Assembly: GCF_900070325.1 (NCBI RefSeq) | Contig: NZ_LN879430.1 | Location: 767,001-831,000, forward strand | Direction: 5' to 3' | Source: Herbinix luporum | GTDB lineage: Bacteria > Bacillota > Clostridia > Lachnospirales > Lachnospiraceae | DNA length: 64,000 nt | Shown: positions 26,883-37,248 of the stretch, one piece after another | How positions within the stretch are numbered: the stretch's first letter is position 1 | Layout of the letters: every line of letters starts with the position of its first letter | Made by a program: the position numbers and the translations under genes | Notes under the pieces: generated by a model | Database searches by the model: none | The model's input: the letters and a program-made list of their open reading frames with translations, nothing else | Told to the model about the DNA's origin: nothing

Positions 26883-28391
26883 ATGAAGTATGTAGTAGAT
26901 TCTAAAAAAATGAAAGAAATTGATAAGTATACCATTGATGTTATTAAAATACCTTCCTTGGTACTTATGGAGAGAGCGGCACTTAAGATAGTTGCCCAAG
27001 TTACGCAATATATAAAAAAGGAAGATCGTATACTGGTGGTATGCGGTCCCGGTAATAATGGTGCTGATGGAGTTGCAGCTGGGAGAATTCTGTTCTTACA
27101 GGGTTTTCAGGTTGCAATTCTTTTGCCATTTGAGAGAAATAATTGTAGCAAAGAAATGCAGCTGCAGCTTACAATAGCTGAAAATTTAGGCATAATAATT
27201 AATAACAGCTGTAGTTTAATTGAATATAATATAATAATTGACGCTATCTTTGGCATAGGATTATCTAAGCCCATAAGGGGAGAGCTGGCAGAACTAATTT
27301 CTGAAATTAACCGAGGAAATTATAAGGTGTTTTCTGCTGATATTCCCTCAGGGATATCCGCTGATACGGGAAAAGTGCTGGGTACTGCCATAAAAGCAGA
27401 CTATACCATAACCTTTGGCTATATGAAACAGGGTTTATTGATGTATCCGGGAGCTGATTATGCAGGAGAAATAAGCTTAGCTGATATAGGTTTTCCCGGT
27501 AAAGCACTAACTTATGTAGGAGCTGATACTTTCTATTATACCAATGAGGATTTAAGCAAGCTTCCCATGAGAAAAAAAGACGGCCATAAGGGTACTTTTG
27601 GTAAGGTTTTAATAATTGCGGGCAATATCGGTATGGCAGGTGCGGCCTATCTGTCTGCTAAGGCTTGTTATAAAACCGGTGCCGGTATGGTTAAGGTACT
27701 GACTGCACATAAGAACAGGGATATTATACAGACATTACTTCCCGAGGCCTTATTTGCAGCATATGATTTAGATGAGGATTTACCCTCTATTATTGCCTGG
27801 GCCGATGTAATAGTTATTGGACCGGGACTGGGTATTTCAGAAAAAGCCGAAGAACTTTTGTCATTGGTGCTAAGTCAGAATAAGATACCGTTAATAATTG
27901 ATGCAGATGCACTTAATATAATGGCAAAAAATTTAGATGGCAATTATATTTCTTGGAAGGAAAGGTTAAATAAGCTTAATGCCATGCTTCCAAAGCATAC
28001 AATATTAACTCCCCATCCTATGGAATTGTCTAGACTTTTAGGTATAGATTTGTCTGACATTTCCCATAACATATTTGACATTGCAAATCAATGTTCTTAT
28101 AATAATGAAATAGTATATGTTTTAAAAGATGCTAGGACATTTGTTGCCTCTGCCGGCAAAAAATATATTAATATTTCCGGAAATAATGGAATGGCAACCG
28201 CAGGGAGCGGAGATGTGCTGACAGGTATTATTGCAGGCCTTATGGCTCAGAAAGTCTCCTTTTATGAAGCGGCTTGCTTAGGTGTTTATATTCATGGTCT
28301 GGCAGGAGATATGGCAGCAGAAAAAACCGGTTATTATTCATTAATGGCCGAAGATATAGTAGAAGCTATATGTGGAGTTCTTAGTAGATAA
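26883..28391 (+). CDS. nnrD: bifunctional NAD(P)HX epimerase / ADP-dependent dehydratase
   Basis: About 502 residues from the ATG MKYVVDSKKMKEID. The N-terminal YjeF_N epimerase domain (about 1-205) has C-G-P-G-N-N-G-A-D-G and the A-D-I-P-S-G motif; the C-terminal ribokinase-like dehydratase domain (about 225-500) has H-K-G-T-F-G-K-V-L, G-P-G-L-G, T-P-H-P-M-E and the N-G-M-A-T-A-G-S-G-D-V-L-T-G catalytic loop. It repairs hydrated NADH and NADPH. The longer frame from TTG 26847 overlaps acpS and has no better ribosome site. Confidence 0.92.
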   Translation: MKYVVDSKKMKEIDKYTIDVIKIPSLVLMERAALKIVAQVTQYIKKEDRILVVCGPGNNGADGVAAGRILFLQGFQVAILLPFERNNCSKEMQLQLTIAENLGIIINNSCSLIEYNIIIDAIFGIGLSKPIRGELAELISEINRGNYKVFSADIPSGISADTGKVLGTAIKADYTITFGYMKQGLLMYPGADYAGEISLADIGFPGKALTYVGADTFYYTNEDLSKLPMRKKDGHKGTFGKVLIIAGNIGMAGAAYLSAKACYKTGAGMVKVLTAHKNRDIIQTLLPEALFAAYDLDEDLPSIIAWADVIVIGPGLGISEKAEELLSLVLSQNKIPLIIDADALNIMAKNLDGNYISWKERLNKLNAMLPKHTILTPHPMELSRLLGIDLSDISHNIFDIANQCSYNNEIVYVLKDARTFVASAGKKYINISGNNGMATAGSGDVLTGIIAGLMAQKVSFYEAACLGVYIHGLAGDMAAEKTGYYSLMAEDIVEAICGVLSR

Positions 28392-28421
28392 ATTTTTTAA
28401 TAAGAAACTAGGTGAAGATAA

Positions 28422-29552
28422 TTGGAAAGATGTGATTATTATAGGGCACAGGCAAATATAAACTTAGAAGCAATACGATCTAATATAAATCAAGTAAAAA
28501 GCAAATTAAAAAAAGATACTAAGCTTATGGTGATTGTAAAGGCCGATGCATATGGGCACGGCGCAGTGGAAGTTTCAAAGGCTTTAGAAAATGATATGGC
28601 AGATGCTTACGGGGTTGCAATTATTGAAGAAGCTATGGAACTTAGAAAAGCCGGAATAACAAAACCAATATTAATACTGGGATATACTCCTAAGGAACAG
28701 TTTGATTATGTTGTAGCATATGATGTAATGCAGACTGTATTTAGTTATGATATGGCAGCAGATTTGGCAAAAGAAGCAAAGAAGCAGCAAAAAACAGCAA
28801 AAATTCATATAAAGATAGATACCGGTATGTCTAGGATTGGCTTTAAGGATACTATAGAAAGTCTTAATGAGATTAAGAAAATTGCAGCATTAGATGGCAT
28901 TAGTATAGCGGGTATTTTCTCCCATTTTGCCAGAGCCGACGAAATAGATAAAAGTAGTGCAAAACAACAGATAAAAAGATTTGATGACTTTTGTAAGTTG
29001 GTAAATGAGGCAGGTATACATATTCCTATACGGCATATGGCTAACAGTGCAGGAATAATTGAGCTTCCTTGTGCGGAGTATGATATGGTCAGATGTGGAA
29101 TTGCAACTTATGGAATTTATCCTTCAGAAGAAGTAGATCATAAATCTATTAGATTAACTCCGGCTATGGAACTAAAAAGTCATATAATATATATTAAGGA
29201 AGTTCAGGAAGGCTGTGGCATCAGTTATGGTTCTACTTTTGTTACCAAGAGACCCACTAAGGTTGCCACAATTCCTGTAGGATATGCAGACGGGTATTCT
29301 AGGAATTTGTCCAATATAGGTAAGGTTATAATACGTGGTCAGTATGCACCCATTATAGGAAGAGTCTGTATGGATTATTTTATGGTTGATGTAACCGATA
29401 TTGAAGGGGTAATTTGTGGAGATGTTGTGACCTTACTTGGCAGAGATGGAGAAAGAAGTATTAGTGTTAAACAACTGGCTGAGTGGTCCCATTCATTTCC
29501 CTATGAATTGGTTTGTACTGTGGGAAGAAGAATACCAAGAATATATTTTTAA
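28422..29552 (+). CDS. alr: alanine racemase
   Basis: 376 residues starting at TTG after AGGTGAAGATAA. PLP lysine in V-I-V-K-A-D-A-Y-G-H-G (residue ~40), catalytic tyrosine in C-G-I-S-Y-G-S-T-F, and the conserved G-R-V-C-M-D-Y-F-M-V-D-V. Makes D-alanine for the cell wall. It is followed after 85 bp by the MazF-like gene. Confidence 0.95.
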   Translation: MERCDYYRAQANINLEAIRSNINQVKSKLKKDTKLMVIVKADAYGHGAVEVSKALENDMADAYGVAIIEEAMELRKAGITKPILILGYTPKEQFDYVVAYDVMQTVFSYDMAADLAKEAKKQQKTAKIHIKIDTGMSRIGFKDTIESLNEIKKIAALDGISIAGIFSHFARADEIDKSSAKQQIKRFDDFCKLVNEAGIHIPIRHMANSAGIIELPCAEYDMVRCGIATYGIYPSEEVDHKSIRLTPAMELKSHIIYIKEVQEGCGISYGSTFVTKRPTKVATIPVGYADGYSRNLSNIGKVIIRGQYAPIIGRVCMDYFMVDVTDIEGVICGDVVTLLGRDGERSISVKQLAEWSHSFPYELVCTVGRRIPRIYF

Positions 29553-29637
29553 TCTATAATATCTAGTGAATGATATCACTTTATAGAATACACACGAAGA
29601 ATTTGGCAATAATAAGGTTAAAGCCTACAATTGGAGT

Positions 29638-30015
29638 GTGAGTAAAGTGGTAATTAGAAGAGGAGATATATTTTATGCTGATCTTAGGCCGGTAGTCGGA
29701 TCAGAACAGGGTGGTGTCCGGCCTGTGCTGATTGTTCAAAATGATACAGGTAACAAACACAGTCCCACAGTAATTTGTGCGGCTATAACATCAAAGATGA
29801 ATAAGGCCAAGCTTCCCACCCATGTGGAACTGTCTGCTAATAAGTATGGAATAGTTAAGGATTCTGTTATTTTACTTGAACAGGTAAGGACAATTGATAA
29901 ATCAAGACTAAAGGAGAAAGTATGCCATTTAGATCGAGATGTATTAAAGAAAATTGATAAGGCCTTAATTATTAGTTTGTCTTTAGATACATATTTTAAG
30001 CACATACAATTTTAA
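29638..30015 (+). CDS. mazF: MazF/PemK-type mRNA interferase (EndoA-like)
   Basis: 125 residues starting at GTG after AATTGGAGT. The signature [12 protein letters not shown], the [16 protein letters not shown] block with catalytic Arg, the A-A-I-T-S-K segment and [12 protein letters not shown] match EndoA, an ACA-type endoribonuclease toxin. The alr-endoA order matches Bacillus, but the antitoxin gene normally between them is missing: the 85-bp gap holds no reading frame. Confidence 0.92.
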   Translation: MSKVVIRRGDIFYADLRPVVGSEQGGVRPVLIVQNDTGNKHSPTVICAAITSKMNKAKLPTHVELSANKYGIVKDSVILLEQVRTIDKSRLKEKVCHLDRDVLKKIDKALIISLSLDTYFKHIQF

Positions 30016-30042
30016 TAAGAGAAGGAAGGGATTATTTTTACA

Positions 30043-31350
30043 ATGGATAGTGACAATCCTTTATGGGGGATAGCAATAATACTACTGCTTATCCTGGTAA
30101 TGGCAATTATGTCTTGCATAAAAGCGGCGATGGAGTATGTCAACGAGAATACAATAAGAAAAAAAGCAGAAGAAGGTAATAAAAAAGCACTGGTTTTATT
30201 AGACTTAATCGGTACAGATACAAAATATCAAGGCAGCTTATCACTAATGATATGTGCAGTAGAGATTATTACAGGAGTTTTTTTTCTGACATACCTTTTA
30301 CAAGGACTAGGATTACTAGTAAATTTTATTTCTTTAACTTTATTGATTTTTATAATGACATTATTTGGCTTGATATTACCTAAAAAACTGGCTTTAAAAT
30401 ACTCAGAGCAGATTTGCTTTGGCCTTTATGGTCTGATTCGTTTATTCTTTATGGTAACCGGTCCATTTACTTGGATAATAGACAAAATTATGACTTTTCT
30501 TCTTAGGATATTTGGAATCTCTGCTAAAGAGATCTTGGTAAATGAAATAGAAGAAGAAATCATATCTATGGTTAATGAAGGCCATGAACAGGGAGTAATT
30601 GATGCCGGTAAGGCTGAGATGATATCTAATATAATTGAGTTAGATGATAAAGCAGCCGAAGATATTATGACCCATAAAAAACGTATTGTAGCAGTGGACG
30701 GAGAAATGACCATAGAAGAGGCATTAAAGTTTATGCTATCAAAGAATTACTCCAGATATCCCTTATATGTAGACAATCTAGATAATATTGTAGGAATATT
30801 ACACCTAAAAGATATAATATCTGCTTACATATCTAAGGATAGCAAAAATATAAGATTACAGGATATAGCCAGGGAACCCTTTTTTATACCAGATACCCAA
30901 AGTGTAAATCTTTTATTCCATGAAATGCAGGCTAAGAATATACATATGGCCATAGTAGTCGATGAATATGGACAGACTTCAGGACTGGTAGCAATGGAAG
31001 ATATTCTGGAAGAGATTGTAGGAAATATTCAAGATGAATATGATAAGGAAGAGAAGATGATTCTTCGTATGGATAAGGATTCCTGTGTGGTTAAGGGCTC
31101 CATAAGTCTTGAAGATTTGGAAGATAAGCTTGATATAAGGATTGACCACGAAGATTTTGACACTTTAAACGGATTATTAATATCTATTCTCGATAGGATT
31201 CCCGCAGACGGTGAAAAGGCTACTTTGCAATATGCAGGCTATAAGTTTGATATTCTTGAGACAATGAATAAGATGATAGGACAAGTAAGAATATCAAAAC
31301 TTCCTGATACCAATGCTGGAGCACCGGATAAGACAGTTTATGAGCAGTAA
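30043..31350 (+). CDS. CNNM/HlyC-CorC family membrane protein
   Basis: 435 residues: an N-terminal CNNM (DUF21) region with three to four membrane helices (about 8-150), a pair of CBS domains (about 205-325; I-M-T-H-K-K-R and V-D-E-Y-G-Q-T-S-G-L-V-A-M-E-D-I-L-E-E-I-V-G-N), and a C-terminal CorC/HlyC transporter-associated domain (about 345-425). Such proteins are linked to Mg2+ export; haemolysin activity is a historical label. ATG behind GAAGGAAGGG. Confidence 0.9.
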   Translation: MDSDNPLWGIAIILLLILVMAIMSCIKAAMEYVNENTIRKKAEEGNKKALVLLDLIGTDTKYQGSLSLMICAVEIITGVFFLTYLLQGLGLLVNFISLTLLIFIMTLFGLILPKKLALKYSEQICFGLYGLIRLFFMVTGPFTWIIDKIMTFLLRIFGISAKEILVNEIEEEIISMVNEGHEQGVIDAGKAEMISNIIELDDKAAEDIMTHKKRIVAVDGEMTIEEALKFMLSKNYSRYPLYVDNLDNIVGILHLKDIISAYISKDSKNIRLQDIAREPFFIPDTQSVNLLFHEMQAKNIHMAIVVDEYGQTSGLVAMEDILEEIVGNIQDEYDKEEKMILRMDKDSCVVKGSISLEDLEDKLDIRIDHEDFDTLNGLLISILDRIPADGEKATLQYAGYKFDILETMNKMIGQVRISKLPDTNAGAPDKTVYEQ

Positions 31351-31369
31351 TGATTAATAAGTAAATAGT

Positions 31370-31397
31370 AAAACGCCGGCCTTATGGCCGGCGTTTT
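31370..31397 (+). terminator. GC-rich hairpin terminator
   Basis: AAAACGCCGGCC-ttat-GGCCGGCGTTTT, a perfect 12-bp stem. The rest of the 390-bp gap (31351-31739) holds a second hairpin at 31565-31600 and a ribosome-site-like GGGAGGAGGAG followed by only about ten codons; nothing else recognised. Confidence 0.85.
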
Positions 31398-31564
31398 GGT
31401 AAACAACAGGGGTGTTAGTTTACCATAGCGTATAATAGGGTGGGAGTAGAAAGTGTTTTATCACTGTCTATGGTCATAGTATACAAAGGAAATGTGTTTA
31501 TTTTGTGAATGCTTTATAAAATAAATATAAAATCAAAATTTTTTACTTTGAAAATGAAAATAAA

Positions 31565-31600
31565 AGAGTGTCTGCCAGGTATTGTCGACAGACACCCTCT
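31565..31600. terminator. second hairpin in the intergenic gap
   Basis: AGAGTGTCTG pairs with CAGACAC(C)CTCT with one bulged base. It lies 140 bp beyond the STAS-like gene stop and may end transcription from either side. Confidence 0.45.
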
Positions 31601-31739
31601 AATCTATATTAATATAAGTAGGGAGGAGGAGAGTGATAAATTTAAATTTAACACTTTCTGATTAGAGTATAAAATAAATTTGTGTTCAAAGTATGGATAG
31701 AATAAAGACATTTTGTAAACAAATTGTTTCATTTTTATG

Positions 31740-32153
31740 TCAAATACCCATTTCACCTAACCAATTTAAGGCTTCCTCCTCAGTTTTAAAATGTAATACT
31801 AGCATTTCTTTAACTTCTGATAAGTTCTGATGTTTTTGAGACTGAAGCTTCATAGCCGCAGTGTTTCCGTCTAGAAAAGCAACTGCTTTACATCCTGCTT
31901 TTCCAAGAACAGAATGTAATTTTGTAAATGCTGCTGAGGTTTCCTTGCTTAAAATAGGGCTCATATTTGAAGGATCTGCAATATATGCAAAATCTTCACC
32001 TTGAAAGTTCTTAGCTAGTTCAAGAAGGTTCTTGATAAGATCTTCTACATATTCCGGCTTCCAAACCCCTACGCCGGCGGATTTTAGAATATTTCTTCCT
32101 TTAATAATTCCACAGTATCCTTCCGGTTTGTTAATAGTATGAATAAGTTCCAT
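31740..32153 (-). CDS. STAS/SpoIIAA-like small protein
   Basis: 137 residues with alternating strands and helices that fit a STAS or SpoIIAA-like (lipid-binding Sec14-type) fold, no membrane segment. Motifs are not specific enough for a firm family call. It lies 35 bp after, and is probably co-transcribed with, the chemotaxis receptor gene, so it may act in the same signalling path (inference). Confidence 0.5.
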   Translation of the reverse strand: MELIHTINKPEGYCGIIKGRNILKSAGVGVWKPEYVEDLIKNLLELAKNFQGEDFAYIADPSNMSPILSKETSAAFTKLHSVLGKAGCKAVAFLDGNTAAMKLQSQKHQNLSEVKEMLVLHFKTEEEALNWLGEMGI

Positions 32154-32188
32154 AATAAAACCCCCTTGTAAATTATTTATATTTAAAT

Positions 32189-33406
32189 TTAATTATTAAC
32201 TTTCTGTAATTGTGCTAATATTTCCCCTGATGCTTGGGTCATATCACTAATTTGATTGGCTATATCATTAACGCCTTCAGCTCCGTCACTGGAAGCTGCA
32301 ACGATATGATCAAGGTTTGTTAGCAGCTCACTTATAGAGGTTAGCAATTCATCAGATGAGGTACTAAAATCCATAAATAAATTATTAATTTTTAAGGAAT
32401 CTTCCTTATATTTATCTGCTACATTTTTCATAAAATTATAATCTGCATTGACATCTTCAGACACGAATCTTAGTAATTCGGAAGCATATATGGAAAGATT
32501 TTTTACTACTTCCTTCACTTTTTCGGTAATCTGATCTATCTGAGTAATGTTACTTTTGGATTGTTCTGATAGTTTACGTATTTCATCTGCAACTACAGCG
32601 AAACCTTTTCCATATTCCCCTGCTCTGGCAGCTTCTATGGAAGCATTAAGTGCCAGTAATTTAGTCTGTGAAATAATGTCGTTAATTGATTTAGATAAAA
32701 TAGAAATTTGATCAGCAATTTTAGATTCCTCAATTGCTTTTTCCAGATGTAATTTAGTATCAGAAAAAATTAGATTAGCATTTTCTTGGGCCTTAGATAC
32801 ATTTTCCATGGTTTCTTGTGCACTTACTTTAATATCTTCAGAAGTTTTATATCCGGTTTGTGCTTTTTCTGAGAATTCCTGTACAGTTTCAGCAATTTCT
32901 AAGGATGTGGAAGCAATATCGGTAGATATAGCTGAGGTTTCTTCCATGGTAGCTGATAATTCTTCAGAGGTAGCAGCAATACTATCGATATTATTATGTA
33001 GATCTTCCATATTAGCAGATACATTTTTAAGGTTAATAATAGGAGGTAAACTACCTATTTTCTTTTCTTCATTATTGTTGCTTAACCTATCATTTATAAG
33101 TCTTGCCAGATTGCCTATTATATTGTCTAGTTCCATAAGATCAGTAATTATTGTTTTAGAGCTAGAGTTATTATCAGTTGATGTTAAATAAAAAATAAGT
33201 GAACGAAGAGGAGCTATATAATCTATCATTAAAAATCTTACTAATAAATAGGCTAGGCCAATAATTAAAATAGATATAAATATAGTTAAAATTTTTGTTC
33301 CGCTCTGGACATATTTAAGCCCGATTAAGTTGTTAAGTATAAATAAAATAGCTATACATAGCAAAAAAAATACTAGTTTGGTTCTTGATTTTTTGAATAA
33401 GGACAT
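32189..33406 (-). CDS. methyl-accepting chemotaxis-type protein without extracellular ligand domain
   Basis: 405 residues. Two closely spaced membrane helices (about 10-30 and 38-60) leave only a short external turn, then a long coiled-coil signalling domain. The highly conserved hairpin tip is seen as [23 protein letters not shown]. Such receptors sense internal or membrane-linked cues. ATG after TTAGGAGGTTTAACAC. No other chemotaxis gene is present here. Confidence 0.88.
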   Translation of the reverse strand: MSLFKKSRTKLVFFLLCIAILFILNNLIGLKYVQSGTKILTIFISILIIGLAYLLVRFLMIDYIAPLRSLIFYLTSTDNNSSSKTIITDLMELDNIIGNLARLINDRLSNNNEEKKIGSLPPIINLKNVSANMEDLHNNIDSIAATSEELSATMEETSAISTDIASTSLEIAETVQEFSEKAQTGYKTSEDIKVSAQETMENVSKAQENANLIFSDTKLHLEKAIEESKIADQISILSKSINDIISQTKLLALNASIEAARAGEYGKGFAVVADEIRKLSEQSKSNITQIDQITEKVKEVVKNLSIYASELLRFVSEDVNADYNFMKNVADKYKEDSLKINNLFMDFSTSSDELLTSISELLTNLDHIVAASSDGAEGVNDIANQISDMTQASGEILAQLQKVNN

Positions 33407-33678
33407 GTGTTAAACCTCCTAACCGTATTGTAAAATATGTAGAAAAAGATAATTTAATGTAACGTTCTTATTAACATTATAGCAATATGTATGATATCTT
33501 GCAAATAGAAAAGTACGATTCTTAGTGAAATAACAAAACTTATCTTTAATTTAGTCTAATTTTAGTTTATTATTAATAATGTGGCATTGATTAAATAATA
33601 TTTATTGTATAAAATAAAATATATGTTTTTTATTAATTTATATGGTTTGTAAAAAATATATAAGGGTGCGAGGATATA

Positions 33679-35463
33679 ATGAAAAATAAGCATAAGAAGA
33701 TAAATAAGTTTAGTCTTAATAACTATAGAATAAGGACAAAATTACTGTTGGTTTATTGCTTCTGTGTTTTGATTCCTATTATTTTTACGGATGCTATCAT
33801 TATTTATACAGTTCAAAAAAATTATAGGGAAAATCATATAAGGGATCTTACATATTCTATGGAGCGAGTAAAAACCAACCTAGCAGACAAAGTAAACAAT
33901 TGCATATTATTCACATACAATCTATATTCAAATGAAAAATTAAATGAGTTTTTGACTAAGGAATATAAAAATCATCTGGATTATTATGAACATTATATGA
34001 CAATGCTAAAATATAATAGTTTAAATTTTAATTATAATTATGGCCGCATTTATAAGATTATAATTTACGCAGATAATGATACCTTGGTAAGCGGAGGGAG
34101 CATTGCTAAATTAGACTCAGCTAAGGACACTAATTGGTACAAGGCATTTTTGGAAAGCGGACAAGACATATTTATATATAGCTATTATGATAGTGCAAAA
34201 AAGTATATACCGGGTAGCGGAACCAGTAGGACTATAAGTATTATACGTAGATTAAACTATTTTGACAAACAGGATATGAGTAAGATTTTAAAGGTGGATT
34301 TAGATTATAGCTATATGCTTAAAGATGTCCTTAATGAGAAAATAGACGGAGAAATTTATGTTAAAAACAAGAAAAACATATTATTTTCTAACAAACCTAG
34401 TGCCAGCGGTGTAAGAGAATATGAACCGGCAAGTAGTATAAATTCAGATCAGGCCACTATGTCCATGACCTTTCAAACCGGTTTTGAAGAGTGGGAAATA
34501 CTTATAGTGGCTAAAGAAACACCTTTTTGGTCCGTCATATCTAAGAATATATGGCTAATACCTATTGTCTTATTTAATTTTTTTATTCCTACTATATTGA
34601 TTTTCTTGATAGGTAAATCTATAAGTGGACGATTAAAGTTGGTTTCTTCTTATATGGGTAAGGTGGAAAACGAACAATTTGAACTTATCAAAATCAAAGA
34701 AGGGGAAGATGAAATAGGTAAACTTATCACCCGTTATAATATGATGGTAACTAAGATTAAAGAACTTATTGAGGTGGTATTTAAAGGTCAGGCTGAAAAA
34801 CAGGCCTTGGAGCTGGCAAAAAAGAATGCTGAATTAAAAGCCCTCCAAAGTCAAGTTAATCCTCATTTTCTATTTAATACTTTAGAATCTATCAGAATGA
34901 GAAGTTTAATTAAAAATGAGCTTGAGACAGCTGAAATTATAGGAGGACTGGCTGTTTTATTCCGTAAAACAATGACTTGGGGAGACGATTATATAACAGT
35001 AGAAGAAGAAATGGAATTTGTAGAGAAATATATGGATATACAAAATTATAGATTTGGGGATAAGATTAGGTATTATCATTACGTAATGGATGAATGTAAA
35101 AAATGCTTAGTCCCTAAATTATCCATAAGTACATTTATCGAAAATGCCTGTGTTCATGGTATTGAGACAAGGGATAAGGAAGGTGTGATATCTGTAACCG
35201 TTACTAAGAAGGAGGAGTATCTTTTAATTGAGATTTCTGATAACGGAAAAGGTATAGATGATAATAGACTAAATGAGTTAAAAAATATGATAGAGGGTGC
35301 TGACAGTAGTATGTTATATAACACAAAAAGCACAGGTATACTTAACGCTTATTTACGGTTAAAGATGTATAGTAATAGTGATATTCTTTTTGATATTGAT
35401 AGCAAACCTGATAGTGGTACTGATATTTTGATTGGGCTGCCTTTTAACAAAAGGGATAAATAG
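33679..35463 (+). CDS. YesM-type sensor histidine kinase
   Basis: 594 residues. Membrane helix ~20-42, extracellular sensor ~43-290, second helix ~292-314, HAMP (~315-370), then a His-kinase domain: phospho-accepting histidine in L-Q-S-Q-V-N-P-H-F-L-F-N-T-L-E, N-box in I-E-N-A-C-V-H-G-I-E and G-box in D-N-G-K-G-I. This is the class that controls oligosaccharide import with a YesN regulator, here 12 bp downstream. Confidence 0.92.
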   Translation: MKNKHKKINKFSLNNYRIRTKLLLVYCFCVLIPIIFTDAIIIYTVQKNYRENHIRDLTYSMERVKTNLADKVNNCILFTYNLYSNEKLNEFLTKEYKNHLDYYEHYMTMLKYNSLNFNYNYGRIYKIIIYADNDTLVSGGSIAKLDSAKDTNWYKAFLESGQDIFIYSYYDSAKKYIPGSGTSRTISIIRRLNYFDKQDMSKILKVDLDYSYMLKDVLNEKIDGEIYVKNKKNILFSNKPSASGVREYEPASSINSDQATMSMTFQTGFEEWEILIVAKETPFWSVISKNIWLIPIVLFNFFIPTILIFLIGKSISGRLKLVSSYMGKVENEQFELIKIKEGEDEIGKLITRYNMMVTKIKELIEVVFKGQAEKQALELAKKNAELKALQSQVNPHFLFNTLESIRMRSLIKNELETAEIIGGLAVLFRKTMTWGDDYITVEEEMEFVEKYMDIQNYRFGDKIRYYHYVMDECKKCLVPKLSISTFIENACVHGIETRDKEGVISVTVTKKEEYLLIEISDNGKGIDDNRLNELKNMIEGADSSMLYNTKSTGILNAYLRLKMYSNSDILFDIDSKPDSGTDILIGLPFNKRDK

Positions 35464-35475
35464 GAGGAATATATA

Positions 35476-37074
35476 ATGATAAAGGTTATGATCGTGGATG
35501 ATGAACCATATATACGCCAGGGACTTAAGTTATTGATTAACTGGGAAAAGTATGGCTTTAATATATGTGCAGAAGCAGCTAATGGGCAGGAAGCTATTAA
35601 AATCATGGAAGAAACAGAAATAGACTTGGTTATAACTGATATAAAGATGCCGGGGATAGATGGATTGCAATTAATTGAGCAAACCAGAAAAAAGTTATCA
35701 AAAAAAGTTAGATTTATTATACTTAGTGGCTTTTATGAGTTTGAATACGCAAAAAAAGCTATAAAATATGATGTTGTAGATTATGTTTTAAAACCGGTTC
35801 AAAAAGAGGAGTTAATTAAAGCTCTAGATGAATATAAGGAATTTTATTATCATCAGATGGAGAATGAAAAGAAACAAGAAATATCCGACAAAATTATTTT
35901 TGACCGTCATTTATCAGGTCTAATATCAGGAGTAGTTGACAGTAATAGCATAGACTATATTAAGCAACATATAAGGGATATAGCAGATGTAAGGTATATA
36001 AGAATTGAATATGATAAGGCTTGCGAAGATTATAATCATTTATCCGATGAGGAAAAAGCCAAAGAACATGTAAACTTATATGAAGCTGTGAAAGCATACT
36101 TAGGTGATAATTGGTATCATGTTTATATGCCCAGTAAAGATAATAATGATTATTCTATTGGTTTTATATATGTAAAAAGTATGGCAGATAAGATGCAGCT
36201 AGAGGAGAAGGAATACATAGAAGAATTCTACATAGCATTAAGCGCTTCTTTATCTTATAAAATTAATTTTTATATAGGTAAAATGGTAAATAATATTAAA
36301 TCAATAGACGAAAGTTATAAGACGGCGGATATGGTAAAATATTATTATTTATACTCTGAAGTTGCAGGGGTTGCTTATTATGATGAAATTAAAAATCAAA
36401 TTAATACAGATAAGTATACTGTAGATAAGAATTTAATAGATGAACTAATTAAAGTTATTGAAAAAAATGATAGAGAACAGATTGAAGAAATAATTGAAGA
36501 CTTGTATCAGAATTTTAAAGAAATGGTTGCTGAGCCAAAGATGATTAAATTAAGCATGGACTACCTTTTATTTAAGTTAATTAATTTGGCTAAGGAAATG
36601 TATTCTGATTTTAACCAAGACGAAATACATAAGATGTTAAAGCAGGAAAGATATGGACAAGTGTCAATTCCCGGAAGTATTAGGCAGTTTAAAAAATTTG
36701 CCTTGGAATTTTCTGACTATCTAAACACTTTAAGAAAATATGCTTTTAGTGGGGTTTTGTTTGATGTAGAAAGGGAAATTGTAGAAAATTATAAGGAAAA
36801 CTTAAGCTTAAAATACTTAAGTGAGAAATATTATATCAATAGCGCATATCTAGGACAGATTTTTAAAAAGCAGTTCGGGATTTCTTTTAAGGATTATTTA
36901 AACAATTATAGAATTGACAGAGCATGCGAAATGCTCCTGCGTTCAGATTATAAAATTTATGAAATAGCAGAAGCTGTAGGTTTTAACAATACAGATTATT
37001 TCATTAGTAAATTTGTACAAATTAAGGGAACTACGCCACTTCAATACAGAAAGAAGTTTTTAAGCAAACCATAG
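35476..37074 (+). CDS. YesN-type response regulator (receiver + AraC)
   Basis: 532 residues. N-terminal receiver (about 1-120) with the acidic pair in V-D-D-E-P, phospho-acceptor Asp in V-I-T-D-I-K-M-P-G and Lys in V-L-K-P-V. A long middle region (~125-425) of unknown fold is followed by an AraC-type double helix-turn-helix (~430-530; Y-L-G-Q-I-F-K-K-Q-F-G-I-S-F-K-D-Y-L and G-F-N-N-T-D-Y-F-I-S-K-F-V). It probably activates the downstream transporter genes. Confidence 0.92.
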   Translation: MIKVMIVDDEPYIRQGLKLLINWEKYGFNICAEAANGQEAIKIMEETEIDLVITDIKMPGIDGLQLIEQTRKKLSKKVRFIILSGFYEFEYAKKAIKYDVVDYVLKPVQKEELIKALDEYKEFYYHQMENEKKQEISDKIIFDRHLSGLISGVVDSNSIDYIKQHIRDIADVRYIRIEYDKACEDYNHLSDEEKAKEHVNLYEAVKAYLGDNWYHVYMPSKDNNDYSIGFIYVKSMADKMQLEEKEYIEEFYIALSASLSYKINFYIGKMVNNIKSIDESYKTADMVKYYYLYSEVAGVAYYDEIKNQINTDKYTVDKNLIDELIKVIEKNDREQIEEIIEDLYQNFKEMVAEPKMIKLSMDYLLFKLINLAKEMYSDFNQDEIHKMLKQERYGQVSIPGSIRQFKKFALEFSDYLNTLRKYAFSGVLFDVEREIVENYKENLSLKYLSEKYYINSAYLGQIFKKQFGISFKDYLNNYRIDRACEMLLRSDYKIYEIAEAVGFNNTDYFISKFVQIKGTTPLQYRKKFLSKP

Positions 37075-37150
37075 AAAAACCACAAAAAATATATATAAAA
37101 GTAAGCAAAAATATAATTTTTTGTATTTATGCTATAGTTTATACATTGAA

Positions 37151-37203
37151 GTTATTGTGCAATAATGCTAATATTGACTTAACCGGACATGAGTTATTGT
37201 GCA
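37151..37203 (+). promoter_or_regulatory. direct repeat upstream of the solute-binding protein
   Basis: GTTATTGTGCA occurs at 37151-37161 and again at 37193-37203, start-to-start 42 bp (about four helical turns). Tandem sites on one face of the helix suit an AraC-type regulator, here most likely the YesN-like protein encoded just upstream. Confidence 0.5.
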
Positions 37204-37248
37204 GTATTAAGACTCATTTTCGGTAAATAAGTATAGGGAGGAAAGAAC

